From: Candidatus Helarchaeota archaeon
Lineage (GTDB): Archaea > Asgardarchaeota > Lokiarchaeia > Helarchaeales > RDOG01
Reading direction: 5' to 3'
NCBI GenBank assembly: GCA_019058315.1
Contig: JAHPZH010000007.1
Span: 62,001 to 126,000, forward strand
DNA: 64,000 nt
In this document: positions 27,875 through 37,132 of the stretch, one piece after another
How the letters are laid out: every line of letters starts with the position of its first letter
Position numbering within the stretch: position 1 is the stretch's first letter
Notes under the pieces: generated by a model
Told to the model about the DNA's origin: nothing
The model's input: the letters and a program-made list of their open reading frames with translations, nothing else
Databases searched by the model: none
Program-made: the position numbers and the translations under genes

Positions 27875-28837
27875 ATGAAAATTAATTCTGATCTAATAAA
27901 AAAATTAGAATATACCATTGATACTATCCATCCAGAAAGAGGAAAAGTCCCAATTAAAGTCCTTGGCTTCGGAGAGATAAGCCTAGTTTTTGAACTTATT
28001 GATGATCCTCAAAATATTGCTTATAAGAGACTTCCAATTTTTGATTCAGAAAGACAAGTAAAAAGGCACATTAAGGCATATAAAGAATACCATAGAATTT
28101 TAAAGGACGAAATTGGAATTAATGTTCCAGATTATGACGCAATATGGATAAAAAATCCAAAGGGAATAATTACATTATACTGTGCGCAAGAAAAAGTTCC
28201 TCCTAATTCAATTGGTAATAAAATTATTCATGAACTCCCAAATAAAGATGTAAAAAAATTAGTTCTGCTTGTTATGAATGAAATGAATAAAATTTGGCAA
28301 TATAATAAACAAAATAATAAGATAGAAGTAGGATTTGACGGGCAAATCTCTAATTTTGCTTTAATTGGCTACGATCCAAGTAATCCTAGTATTCCCAAAA
28401 ACCCTAAATTAGTTTATTTAGACACAAGCACACCGCTATATAGAAAAAATGGAATTGAAGCAATGGATGCGGAATTGTTTTTAAAAAGTGCTCCTTTTTT
28501 TCTGAAATGGCTTCTAAAAGCTCTATTTCTTCAAGAAGTTTTAGACCGTTATTATGATTGGCGATTAGTTACAATAGATTTAATTGCTAATTTCTTTAAA
28601 GAACAGAGATCCGAGCTAATTCCTGGATTAATTAAAGCAATTAACAATTTTTTTGCTCATAATGCAAAAGAATTTGATATTAATCCTATAACTTTGAAAG
28701 AAGTCTCAGATTATTATAAAGGTGATAAACAGATTTGGGAAATATTCCAATTTACGAGAAGGATTGATCGTTTTATTAAAGTAAAATTACTAAGGAAGCA
28801 ATATGACTTTTATTTACCAGAGAAAATTAAGAGGTAA
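27875..28837 (+). CDS. Kinase-like protein, probable DUF6206 family
   Basis: ATG 27875 with GAGAGG at 6 nt. The 320-residue protein looks like an aminoglycoside-phosphotransferase/kinase fold. It has a Gly-rich loop GFGEISLVFEL (residues 31-41), a candidate ATP lysine in AYKRLP, a catalytic-loop-like GFDGQISNFAL and a metal-site-like LVYLDTSTPL. The segment FLQEVLDRYYDWRLV is also distinctive. From memory this pattern matches DUF6206, a family without known function. The link to the upstream aminotransferase suggests a phosphorylated amino-compound, but this is inference. Confidence 0.7.
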   Translation: MKINSDLIKKLEYTIDTIHPERGKVPIKVLGFGEISLVFELIDDPQNIAYKRLPIFDSERQVKRHIKAYKEYHRILKDEIGINVPDYDAIWIKNPKGIITLYCAQEKVPPNSIGNKIIHELPNKDVKKLVLLVMNEMNKIWQYNKQNNKIEVGFDGQISNFALIGYDPSNPSIPKNPKLVYLDTSTPLYRKNGIEAMDAELFLKSAPFFLKWLLKALFLQEVLDRYYDWRLVTIDLIANFFKEQRSELIPGLIKAINNFFAHNAKEFDINPITLKEVSDYYKGDKQIWEIFQFTRRIDRFIKVKLLRKQYDFYLPEKIKR

Positions 28838-28889
28838 TCCAGTTCGGTAATAGAATGGAAAATATTAAAAAAAATGAAAGTTTTTTTAT

Positions 28890-29444
28890 TCAAACTCTTT
28901 CACGTAAGGTAATCTTCTTTTTTTGGACAATATCTAATATTTCGTGTCCCCATTTCTCAAAATTCTCTTTCTTGGACGTATACCATTTCTGTTTCGATAG
29001 TAATTCATATAATTTGAGACAATTTTCCACCCCCTTCAGTTCTAGCCGAAGATTCTTACCCTTATTTGTCTCGTAAGGACCATACATGTTAATTCCATTT
29101 TTTTTAAAGAAAATCTTTATTTGATTTACAACTCGAAGGTCATTTTCGTTAAAAGTCAAGAAAAAAGTAGGTCGAGGAAAATAATATGAAATTTTTGGTG
29201 AACGAAGCTTAATTTGGATTAATAAATTTCTAAGTTCTTCTAATGATAATTCTTTTATCTTTTCACTTGTAATATAGTCAAGCTTACCATCATGTATGAT
29301 TTCACGGATGATATCATTTTTCTCCAAACTGTTGATATATGCTAAAGTATATTTCTTTCTAGATGTCGAGATTTTTTGAAGTGGAATGGAAAAACATCCC
29401 TTAGCTTCTACAAAACCTATTAACCATATAATTTCAATATCCAA
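28890..29444 (-). CDS. LAGLIDADG-type protein with altered active-site motif
   Basis: TTG start at 29444, with AAGGAA upstream. The first helix reads WLIGFVEAKGCFSI (residues 7-20), which aligns with LAGLIDADG homing endonucleases. Later parts also fit: FFLTFNENDLRVVNQIKIFF and a C-terminal KLYELL...FEKWG. In I-CreI the catalytic acid is the second Asp of the motif (Asp20); here that place is Lys15, although Glu13 fills the first acidic place. At 184 residues with one motif it would act as a dimer. Cleavage is probably lost, and a DNA- or RNA-binding role is possible. It is free-standing, with no intein or intron visible around it. Confidence 0.7.
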   Translation of the reverse strand: MDIEIIWLIGFVEAKGCFSIPLQKISTSRKKYTLAYINSLEKNDIIREIIHDGKLDYITSEKIKELSLEELRNLLIQIKLRSPKISYYFPRPTFFLTFNENDLRVVNQIKIFFKKNGINMYGPYETNKGKNLRLELKGVENCLKLYELLSKQKWYTSKKENFEKWGHEILDIVQKKKITLRERV

Positions 29445-29587
29445 ATCGCATTATTCCTTATTTTATAAATTTTATAATTATTTTTTTGTCTATGATTATA
29501 GACAAAACAAGTCTTATATAGATCTCCCCTCAAAAATCAAACAAGAAGAATTACTTATTGAATATTAATAACTTTAAGGTAATTTAA

Positions 29588-31732
29588 ATGCAAACTGGTA
29601 GAAAAGCAAAATGGCTAAGATTGCCTTGTATTAGATGTGCAACAGAAATTCCAGAGTTAATTGAGGGTGTAACCCTTCGATGTTTGCAGTGTGGTTCTGA
29701 CAATACTTTTACAGAGTCGTCTAAATTCTTAGAAAAGCTTTCAAAAGATCATTTAGGCTCAGTTCCAAGTATTGATTTCATCAAAGATCCGGATAAGAGA
29801 GGTACTGCTATACAGACAAGAATGCAAAAATTACAAACTTATTACAATACAATGGATAAAGATTTCGAAGATCTCCAAAAACATGCAATTGTTGCAACCC
29901 CATTAGAGAAATATGGTGTAAGCGGAAGAAAAATTCTTGGATTAACTCAAGGATATAATACAGTTGCAACTTTAATTAGAAATTATGTATTACCCCTAGC
30001 TTTGACTCAAGAAGAATTGGTCCCAGCTCAAGAATTATACTTCAATTCTGCTTATAGAGCATCCCTTAATTTAGGAACATTTCACACAATTGAAGCAAGA
30101 AGAGCTGAATCCAACAAAGATGCAACTAAAAAATACGATAATGCGTCACGAAATTTTAACAAAGCTTCAGAAACAGCACAACATGCTATCGATGCCGGAT
30201 TTGAAGAATTTAGGGCAAAAAAAGCGGTTTCAGATGCTTCATCTAACTATTCCACCGGATTATCAAGTATTACACGTGGTAATCCTGATTATGGCACTCG
30301 GAAATTCAAACAAGTAAGATCTCTATTAGAAGATGTTTTGAGTAGAGAACCCCGTTCTAAGATTGACCATGTTAGAGTAGGAATGATTGTTTCATTACAA
30401 CCATCAGTGAAAATGATCCTTAAACAGCTAAAAGAAGGTAAAAAAGTACGAGAAGCTTCAAAAGTTAGGCTATATCCATTAGATAAATCAAAAGAAATCG
30501 TGGATACTGTTCGTGAAACTAAAGAATGGATTGTAAAACAGAAAGACAGATTTGATGGTATTTTAAAATTTTATTATGATTTAAATTACGGTGAGAAATT
30601 AGACTATACTGATCGATATATTGAAAGGTTTGATGAATTTTTTAAGAACGCACAGACTGTTTTTGATGAAACTGTTCGCGATATCATTACTAATCTCTCA
30701 GATGAATATAATTTCAAGGTAGGTCAATTATACCGGAGGTTAGAAGCAGCTGCAAGAGCAGCGGTATTGCCTGGTGAATCTACTCGTGAACAATTTGAAG
30801 AAGGAAGGCGGGAACTCGAGGCAATTGATGACTTATACAAATCTGTTATGGCAACATTAATTGATGCAACTTATTCTGTCAAAAAAACCGAATTTGCAGG
30901 AACTGCAGACCTCTCCATTAAAAAAGCACACGCTCAATTTGATGACTTAGTTAGAATGGCAATCACGCAACTAATTTTAGATTTTGATGAAAGTACTCAA
31001 CGTGTTTTTGACCGATTGGTACCAATTGCTGATGGAGCAAAGATGCCTGGTGATGAAACAGTTGAATACGTTCGTGATGCACGCGCAGAAGTTGATTCAT
31101 TAGGTTTTACTATATCATCTCTTGTAGATGTTTCCTATACTGTCAAGAGAAAAGAATTCATGGAGAGAATTAAAGCGGTTCAGAAGAAACAAAGAGAACG
31201 ATTCGATACTGTAGTTCGTCGAGCAATACACTCTTTAATTGGAGATTATTATCTCTCAGGTAAAAAAATAGTAGTAACCGCAACACCTATTGCCAGAGCA
31301 GCAGGAGCTCTTGGTGAACGTGCTATAGAGGAACTTACAGAAGCAAAAAAAGATATTGATTCAATTGATGACTCATTAGAAGATTCAATCAATCAACTCA
31401 TTTCATCTGGTTATAATGTGAAACGATATGAATTCCATGAAGATATAATGTTATCACAAATGAATAGAGATCGTGATTTCACAGATTCTATTAGAACTGC
31501 CGTCGAGAGCTTGTTAACATTTACTGCAATGCCTCGATGGAAGATGATTCGCATACGAAAAGACCTAATCTCAAAAGGCGAAACTGCCATGGCAAGAGGA
31601 AAATACGCACTCGCATCTCGTTATTTTGCCGATGCTGCCAAATTATCCTCTGAACTTGGCGAAGTAGACAAAGCAAAAGAGCTAGAAGAACGTGCTCGTG
31701 GTATGGAAAGACTTGCATCTATGATTGGCTAA
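29588..31732 (+). CDS. Zinc-ribbon protein with tandem helical repeats, 714 residues
   Basis: ATG 29588. An N-terminal zinc ribbon (C14xxC17, C32xxC35) is followed by about 650 residues of helix. The C-terminal half contains three tandem units of about 115 residues, each ending in a similar block: IDATYSVKKTEF, VDVSYTVKRKEF and ISSGYNVKRYEF. Preceding acidic helices such as RRELEAIDDLYKSV and RAEVDSLGFTISSL also match. The last 60 residues look like a TPR hairpin (ARGKYALASRYFADAAKLSS). No membrane segment or enzyme motif. It is probably a large cytoplasmic scaffold. I do not recognise the family. Confidence 0.8.
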   Translation: MQTGRKAKWLRLPCIRCATEIPELIEGVTLRCLQCGSDNTFTESSKFLEKLSKDHLGSVPSIDFIKDPDKRGTAIQTRMQKLQTYYNTMDKDFEDLQKHAIVATPLEKYGVSGRKILGLTQGYNTVATLIRNYVLPLALTQEELVPAQELYFNSAYRASLNLGTFHTIEARRAESNKDATKKYDNASRNFNKASETAQHAIDAGFEEFRAKKAVSDASSNYSTGLSSITRGNPDYGTRKFKQVRSLLEDVLSREPRSKIDHVRVGMIVSLQPSVKMILKQLKEGKKVREASKVRLYPLDKSKEIVDTVRETKEWIVKQKDRFDGILKFYYDLNYGEKLDYTDRYIERFDEFFKNAQTVFDETVRDIITNLSDEYNFKVGQLYRRLEAAARAAVLPGESTREQFEEGRRELEAIDDLYKSVMATLIDATYSVKKTEFAGTADLSIKKAHAQFDDLVRMAITQLILDFDESTQRVFDRLVPIADGAKMPGDETVEYVRDARAEVDSLGFTISSLVDVSYTVKRKEFMERIKAVQKKQRERFDTVVRRAIHSLIGDYYLSGKKIVVTATPIARAAGALGERAIEELTEAKKDIDSIDDSLEDSINQLISSGYNVKRYEFHEDIMLSQMNRDRDFTDSIRTAVESLLTFTAMPRWKMIRIRKDLISKGETAMARGKYALASRYFADAAKLSSELGEVDKAKELEERARGMERLASMIG

Positions 31733-31949
31733 AATTAAATTTTTCTATTTTTAATTTCTTTTTTTTAAAAATTCCTTAAATATGTTATTTTGAAGAATTT
31801 TCTTTTTTTGCTCGAATATTTCACAAATTTTAAATCCAATTTAAATATGTTTATATGCAATAATTCTAAAAGAATTAAAAACCAAAAATAATTGAATAAT
31901 TGAAATCTAAAACTAAAAAAAATTAAAATAATACCGAGACGAGCTGAAA

Positions 31950-33176
31950 ATGGCAAATTTACAAGTCCTTAAGTATAATTACACTCCAATTGAAAAACAA
32001 GAGATTGAAATAGTTGAAAGGAAAGGTAAAGGGCACCCAGATACACTTTGTGATGCAAGTGTTGAGAATTTAAGTCGGAAATTATCCCAATACTATTTGG
32101 ATCATTATGGAGTTATTTTACATCATAATGTAGATAAATGTTCTTTAGCGGGAGGAAGATCTGAACCAGTATTTGCAAATGTTGACCCAAATGGTGGAGA
32201 AATTATAACACCAATCTATATTTGTGTAATTGGTCGGGCTACTGCTGATATTTTAAAGGAAGGAAAGTTAGATAGAATTCCAATTGACGTATTATCCCGA
32301 GAAGCAGTTTTAGAAAATGTTAAAGAGTCTGTTAGGAATTTAGATACCGCAAAACATTTACAAATTGACTCGAAAGTCTTTCAAGGAAGTGGAGATTTAG
32401 TTACGCTTTTCGGTCATAAAGATCAAATTCCTCTAAGTAACGATACTTCATTCGGTGTCGGATTTGCTCCTTTTTCTGAAACGGAAAATTTAGTATTTGA
32501 TGTGGAACAATTTTTAAATTCTCCAAGTACTCATAAGAGAATTCCAGCCATTGGGGAAGATATTAAAGTTATGGGACTACGCCAACGCGATAAGATTCAT
32601 CTTACAGTAGCTATAGCAATGGTTGCAAAAGAATGCGATGATGTAGATGCATATATGAATATAAAAAATCAAATAAAGAATGAAATTTTAGACCTCGCCG
32701 CAAAATCAACGAAATATGAGGTTGCTTGTGATGTTAATAGAGCCGATATCCCGGAAAAAGGAAGTGTATATATAACGGTTACAGGAACATCCTCTGAAAG
32801 CGGTGATGATGGACAAGTAGGACGTGGAAATCGAGTAAATGGAATAATTACACCATGTCGTCCAATGAGTCTTGAGGCTAGTGCTGGAAAAAACCCCGTA
32901 AACCATGTGGGTAAATTATATAATGTATTGGCTAACGAGATTGCTGATGAAATTGTGTGCAAGGTAAAAGGTGTGAATGAAGCTTATCTAAGATTATTAA
33001 GTCAAATTGGCAAACCCATATCTGAACCTCTAGTAGCATTCGCGTCCCTTTTAACAGAAGAAGGTAGCGCATGGAACGTGATTAAAAGTGAATCAGAAGC
33101 AATAATAAATCAAGAACTACAAAGTATTACAGATCTTACAAGAAAATTCTTAGAAAAGAAAGTTACAGTCTGCTAA
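31950..33176 (+). CDS. S-adenosylmethionine synthetase, archaeal type
   Basis: The 408-residue product matches the archaeal methionine adenosyltransferase family, which is only distantly related to bacterial/eukaryotic MetK. Landmarks are EIVERKGKGHPDTLCDASVE, HHNVDKCSLAGGRSEP, GSGDLVTLFGH and GDDGQVGRGNRVNGIITPCR. It makes SAM from ATP and methionine in the cytoplasm. It is full length. The downstream gene is a SAM-dependent methyltransferase (116-nt gap). Confidence 0.95.
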   Translation: MANLQVLKYNYTPIEKQEIEIVERKGKGHPDTLCDASVENLSRKLSQYYLDHYGVILHHNVDKCSLAGGRSEPVFANVDPNGGEIITPIYICVIGRATADILKEGKLDRIPIDVLSREAVLENVKESVRNLDTAKHLQIDSKVFQGSGDLVTLFGHKDQIPLSNDTSFGVGFAPFSETENLVFDVEQFLNSPSTHKRIPAIGEDIKVMGLRQRDKIHLTVAIAMVAKECDDVDAYMNIKNQIKNEILDLAAKSTKYEVACDVNRADIPEKGSVYITVTGTSSESGDDGQVGRGNRVNGIITPCRPMSLEASAGKNPVNHVGKLYNVLANEIADEIVCKVKGVNEAYLRLLSQIGKPISEPLVAFASLLTEEGSAWNVIKSESEAIINQELQSITDLTRKFLEKKVTVC

Positions 33177-33292
33177 ATTTTTATATTATTTATTCTTACC
33201 CTATTTTTTAAAAATAAAACTAAAAAATTAAGGGGAATTTAGATCAGATTTGATATTATATTTTCTTTTTCAAATTTTAGGTTTAAATAATT

Positions 33293-34051
33293 ATGGGAAA
33301 AGAAAGAAAAATCAAAAAAATTGCGAAAAAATTCTTTGAAACTGTATATGAAAAGTATGGTGACATTGTTCCACCAGGAATACAAGAATTAGATAGTTTG
33401 GAATTTTTTTTTGATAAATTGAAAAATAAAAGAGTATCTAATATTTTGGATGTCGCTTGTGGTCTTGGGTTCTTAACAAAATATCTTAATGAAAGATTTC
33501 ATCCTATTAATATAATAGGTGTTGACATTTCTGACAAACTCATTGATAAAGCACAAATATTGAATAAATCCAAAAATATTAAATTTGAAACAGCAGATAG
33601 TGAGGTTCTTACTTTTCCTGACAAAAATTTTGATTTAATAACGTGTAGATATGCTTTTCATCATTTTCCTTCTCCGATAAAAGTACTTAGAGAGATGAAA
33701 AGAGTATTAAATGATGATGGTGAAATTGTAATAATTGATCCTTCTTTTAAAAAAATAAATAATGATATTCTAATTAATAATATATTTACAAAATTGGAAA
33801 AAGATATCGCTGGTCACATCAAATTTTATAATAAATCCGAATTTGAACAATTTGCAAAAAAAGTAAAATTGGAATTAGTAGAAATTGTGTATATGGACTT
33901 AAATTTCATTCTAGGTTTACCGGGATTTTGTGAAGAATTTCAATCATTTCCAGATAATATTAAAGAAGAGTTTTCAGTTTCTATCCAAGGATCTTCAGTT
34001 CATGTAAAATTTCCAGTTGCAGCAACTTTTTTACAAAAAAATAAAGATTAA
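33293..34051 (+). CDS. Class I SAM-dependent methyltransferase
   Basis: A Rossmann-type methyltransferase domain spans residues 50-160. Motif I is ILDVACGLGFLTKYL, with the acidic motif II at GVDISDKLIDKA, then CRYAFHHFPSP and LREMKRVLNDDGEIVIIDP, as in UbiE/MenG-like enzymes. The substrate is unknown. It is 28 nt upstream of an amidohydrolase and may be co-transcribed. Confidence 0.85.
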   Translation: MGKERKIKKIAKKFFETVYEKYGDIVPPGIQELDSLEFFFDKLKNKRVSNILDVACGLGFLTKYLNERFHPINIIGVDISDKLIDKAQILNKSKNIKFETADSEVLTFPDKNFDLITCRYAFHHFPSPIKVLREMKRVLNDDGEIVIIDPSFKKINNDILINNIFTKLEKDIAGHIKFYNKSEFEQFAKKVKLELVEIVYMDLNFILGLPGFCEEFQSFPDNIKEEFSVSIQGSSVHVKFPVAATFLQKNKD

Positions 34052-34079
34052 ATACTAACTAATAAAATTGGGTTTAATT

Positions 34080-35687
34080 ATGAATAGTAATCAATCTAAA
34101 GGAACTATATATTTTGGTGGTTCAATTATCACCATGAATGATAACCATCCTTTTGTAGAGGCCATTGGTATTGAGGGAGAGAAAATTGTTAGCATTGGTA
34201 AACTCGAAGAAGTTAAAAATAAAATGGATCAAAATTGTAATTTAATAGATTTAAAAGGAAATACGCTTCTTCCAGGATTTTTTGATTGTCATATTCATCC
34301 AATACCTTATCTTTTAACCTTTATTTATCTTGATCTTAGAAATGTTAATAGTTTTAAAGAACTCCAGAATCTCTTAAAAGAAACAGCTAAAGGAAAAAAG
34401 AAAAATGAATTTATCTTTGGAATGAATTTAGGAGAAGAAAAATTCGAAAATCCAGTTCTACCAACGCGTTGGGATTTGGATGAGGTCTGTCCTGAAAATC
34501 CTGTTTTTCTTATTAAAAATGATGGTCATTCAGGGGTTGTTAATAGTAAAGCATTAGAGTTGGCTCGAATAAATCGTAATACAATTCCTCCTGAGGATGG
34601 TGAAATACTGAAAGACGAAAACGGTGAACCTACAGGTATTTTAAAAGAAAGAATGCTTAATTCTTTAATGAGATATGTTCCACTTCCAGAAAGAAAAGTA
34701 GTTTTGGATGCCGCTTCAAAAGTTTTTAATATATTAGCAGAAAATGGAATAACATCTATTCATGGAATTTTTGAATTAGATAATGGACCAGGAAATCTTG
34801 GTAGTTTTGCTGTTCCAATTCTTAAAAGTATCACTGATAGAATTCATCAAAATTTATATAGTATATTTTTTACGACAAATCCAAAAAAATTAAATCGTAT
34901 AAAGAAACCTCCCTTGGATGATAATAAAATAGACGGCAAATTTAAAGTTGGTGGAATAAAAGAATGGTTTGATGGCTCTTATGATTCATTAACAGCTTAC
35001 ATGCACGAGCCTTATACAGACTATCCTAAAAAAAATGGTTTTTGTGTAATTGATGAAGATATTTTATATGACCGAATGGTAAAAGCGCATAATCTAGGCT
35101 TCCAAATTGCAATACATGCTATAGGTGATAAGGCAAATAGGATTGTTGTTGATCTTTATAAAAAGTTATTAACTGAATTTCCAAGAAAAGACCATCGACA
35201 TCGAATTGAACATGCTTCCATTTTGACAGATGATGTGATAAAAGATATAAAAGAATTGGGATTAATAACCTCGTGTCAACCCGGTTTTGTCAACTATGAA
35301 TGTGATTGGGTGGAAAATAGATTAGGAAAAGAAAGAATCAAATATACTTACCCCTATAAATCCTTATTAGACGCAGGAATAGTCATCGCTTCTGGTTCTG
35401 ATGCCCCTGTTGACTATCCTAATGTGATTTTAGGACTTTATGCGTATGTAACTCGAAGTGGTTTTATTCCAGAACAATGCATATCAATCGAGGAAGCACT
35501 TAAGACATATACTATAAATGCTGCTTACGCTTCTTTTGAAGAAGATATAAAAGGAAGTATAGAAGAAGGAAAACTTGCTGATCTAGTGATTTTAAATAGG
35601 AATCCACTTAAAGTTTCCAAAGATAAAATAAAAGAAATCCGAGTAATTGAAACAATAATTAGAGGAAAAACTGTTTATAAAAAATAA
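34080..35687 (+). CDS. YtcJ-like metal-dependent amidohydrolase
   Basis: The frame opens with TTG 34068, but ATG 34080 is preceded by GGGTTTAATT, a pattern also seen before the translin-family gene, so I prefer 34080 (MNSNQSKGTIYFGG). Amidohydrolase landmarks are DCHIHP (metal ligands), AIHAIGDKANRIV, RHRIEHASIL and the catalytic Asp in SGSDAPVDYPN. The C-terminus returns to the small beta-sandwich (KLADLVILNRNPLKV). It hydrolyses an amide or related bond; the substrate is unknown. Confidence 0.87.
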   Translation: MNSNQSKGTIYFGGSIITMNDNHPFVEAIGIEGEKIVSIGKLEEVKNKMDQNCNLIDLKGNTLLPGFFDCHIHPIPYLLTFIYLDLRNVNSFKELQNLLKETAKGKKKNEFIFGMNLGEEKFENPVLPTRWDLDEVCPENPVFLIKNDGHSGVVNSKALELARINRNTIPPEDGEILKDENGEPTGILKERMLNSLMRYVPLPERKVVLDAASKVFNILAENGITSIHGIFELDNGPGNLGSFAVPILKSITDRIHQNLYSIFFTTNPKKLNRIKKPPLDDNKIDGKFKVGGIKEWFDGSYDSLTAYMHEPYTDYPKKNGFCVIDEDILYDRMVKAHNLGFQIAIHAIGDKANRIVVDLYKKLLTEFPRKDHRHRIEHASILTDDVIKDIKELGLITSCQPGFVNYECDWVENRLGKERIKYTYPYKSLLDAGIVIASGSDAPVDYPNVILGLYAYVTRSGFIPEQCISIEEALKTYTINAAYASFEEDIKGSIEEGKLADLVILNRNPLKVSKDKIKEIRVIETIIRGKTVYKK

Positions 35688-35768
35688 TGTTTTAATATTA
35701 CATCAACTTTTTTTTTACAAAAAATAAAGACCTAAATAATCAAATATAAAGTTACATTACTAATTTTC

Positions 35769-36290
35769 ATGTCAGAACTGTTTTTTAATATTCAAAAATA
35801 TAAAAAGATAGGGGACTTTGAACTCTCTTCTGGTAAAAAAACAAAAATATATTGGGATTTTCGACCTTTATTAGTCAATTATAAAGAACTTAATCTCTTA
35901 ATGGAACTTTATTTTGAAAATCTTTGGAATAAAATAGATTCGAACGAAAAAGGTCTAAATCTTATCGGTTTAGAATTTTGGGGGGCTGTTTTAGTTCCAA
36001 TGTTAAATTTTCTTTCGCCAAATCAAAAAATAAATTATAATCCTCTAATTTTAAGGAAAAAAAAGGATTATGGAATAAAAGAAAGATTATTGGGAAAAAT
36101 AAATCCAAATTTTAGGACTGTTTTATTGGATGATATTGTCTTTACTGGAAATACACTAATTAGTGCAATTAAATATCTAGAAAAAAGCAATATCAAAGTA
36201 GACAAGATTCTAGTCTTGATAAACAATTCAAAATTCAAAGAAATAAACTCGACCCCATTAGATTCAGTCTTTAAAATACCACGAATTTAA
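35769..36290 (+). CDS. Orotate phosphoribosyltransferase-like PRTase
   Basis: The 173-residue protein has the type I PRTase PRPP-binding motif VLLDDIVFTGNTLISAI and an N-terminal FELSSGKKTKIYWDFRPL resembling the start of orotate phosphoribosyltransferase. The hood region (LILRKKKDYGIKERLLG) contains the expected flexible Lys-rich loop. PyrE is the best guess, but other pyrimidine-salvage or regulatory PRTases cannot be excluded. Confidence 0.75.
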   Translation: MSELFFNIQKYKKIGDFELSSGKKTKIYWDFRPLLVNYKELNLLMELYFENLWNKIDSNEKGLNLIGLEFWGAVLVPMLNFLSPNQKINYNPLILRKKKDYGIKERLLGKINPNFRTVLLDDIVFTGNTLISAIKYLEKSNIKVDKILVLINNSKFKEINSTPLDSVFKIPRI

Positions 36291-36317
36291 TTGTTATTAT
36301 CAGTTTTCATTCCAAAT

Positions 36318-36638
36318 TTATTCTGTAGGTAAATTTGCATCTTTCCACTCTTGCCAACCACCTTTATATCGTAATATATTAGTAAATCCTAAGTTTGATA
36401 TCGTTTCTGCAGCAATACCACTTGCAGGACAATTTAGATCCTTAGAATAAGTGATTATTAAATCATCTTTATCAGCCATTGAGTCAATTCTGTTTTCAAT
36501 TTGTGAGATTAGAAGGTGTCTTGCAGCTTTGATATGCTCTTTATTATAATCTGGAGTATCTCTGACATCTAATAATAAAAATTTCTGCTTTTTTTTAATA
36601 ATTTCCAATAATTCTTGTTTATCAATAATCCTAACCAT
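36318..36638 (-). CDS. Rhodanese-like domain protein with atypical active-site loop
   Basis: A single rhodanese domain with LLLDVRDTPDYNKEHIKAAR and the C-terminal GGWQEWKDANLP. The loop that normally starts with the sulfur-carrying Cys reads TYSKDLNCPAS, so the first position is Ser and the only Cys lies six residues later. It may use that Cys or may be a non-catalytic binding domain. I chose ATG 36638, which has a GGATTTG upstream, over TTG 36689; the longer form adds 17 residues. Confidence 0.75.
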   Translation of the reverse strand: MVRIIDKQELLEIIKKKQKFLLLDVRDTPDYNKEHIKAARHLLISQIENRIDSMADKDDLIITYSKDLNCPASGIAAETISNLGFTNILRYKGGWQEWKDANLPTE

Positions 36639-37132
36639 ATTTTCAAATCCAAGTAACTTTGAATTTTTATCTATTTTCTTAAATATCAATTAAAACTAAA
36701 AAAAATCGATTCCAAGCTGGATTTAGATTAATTGATAACTATTTAGAATAACCATTATCTAGTTACAAAAATTTAATTATAAAAAATTTATTTAAATCAA
36801 TTATATCAAAATAGATCATAAACCAAACCCTAATGCTTCTATGCCATCTACCTAAGAAGCGTATGTGATTGCTTTTTTAATTATATAACCATTTTCATTA
36901 GTATTGATTATTTGACTGGTCATATTTTTAATTATTCTCTTAATTCTTCTTCCTAAGTAAAGTTCATAGTGTTCGATTGATTAGCCATCCAGATGTCTCT
37001 CCAAATTTTGCATTTTAAAATCTAAACTTCAATAACCCCTAATTTTTTGGATCTTTATAAGTAAAACTCAATTTACTTTATAATTTAAAATAAGTGGTGA
37101 ATTCTACATTAAAAAAATAAAAGGTAAGAAAA
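36639..37132. other. Long AT-rich intergenic region with a possible gene remnant
   Basis: About 490 nt between the divergent rhodanese and membrane-protein genes. On the minus strand, 36980-36852 is open between two stops and reads SIEHYELYLGRRIKRIIKN and onward, protein-like in composition but without start or recognisable family. It may be a decayed gene. Otherwise nothing seen. Confidence 0.25.

Noticed and set aside
28855..29076. 73-codon plus-strand ORF starting MENIKKNESFF
   Set aside because: Overlaps the LAGLIDADG gene on the other strand almost completely and has shadow-like composition.
36852..36980. Protein-like open stretch on the minus strand (43 codons)
   Set aside because: No start codon, flanked by stops and no family recognised; mentioned only as a possible remnant in the intergenic entry.
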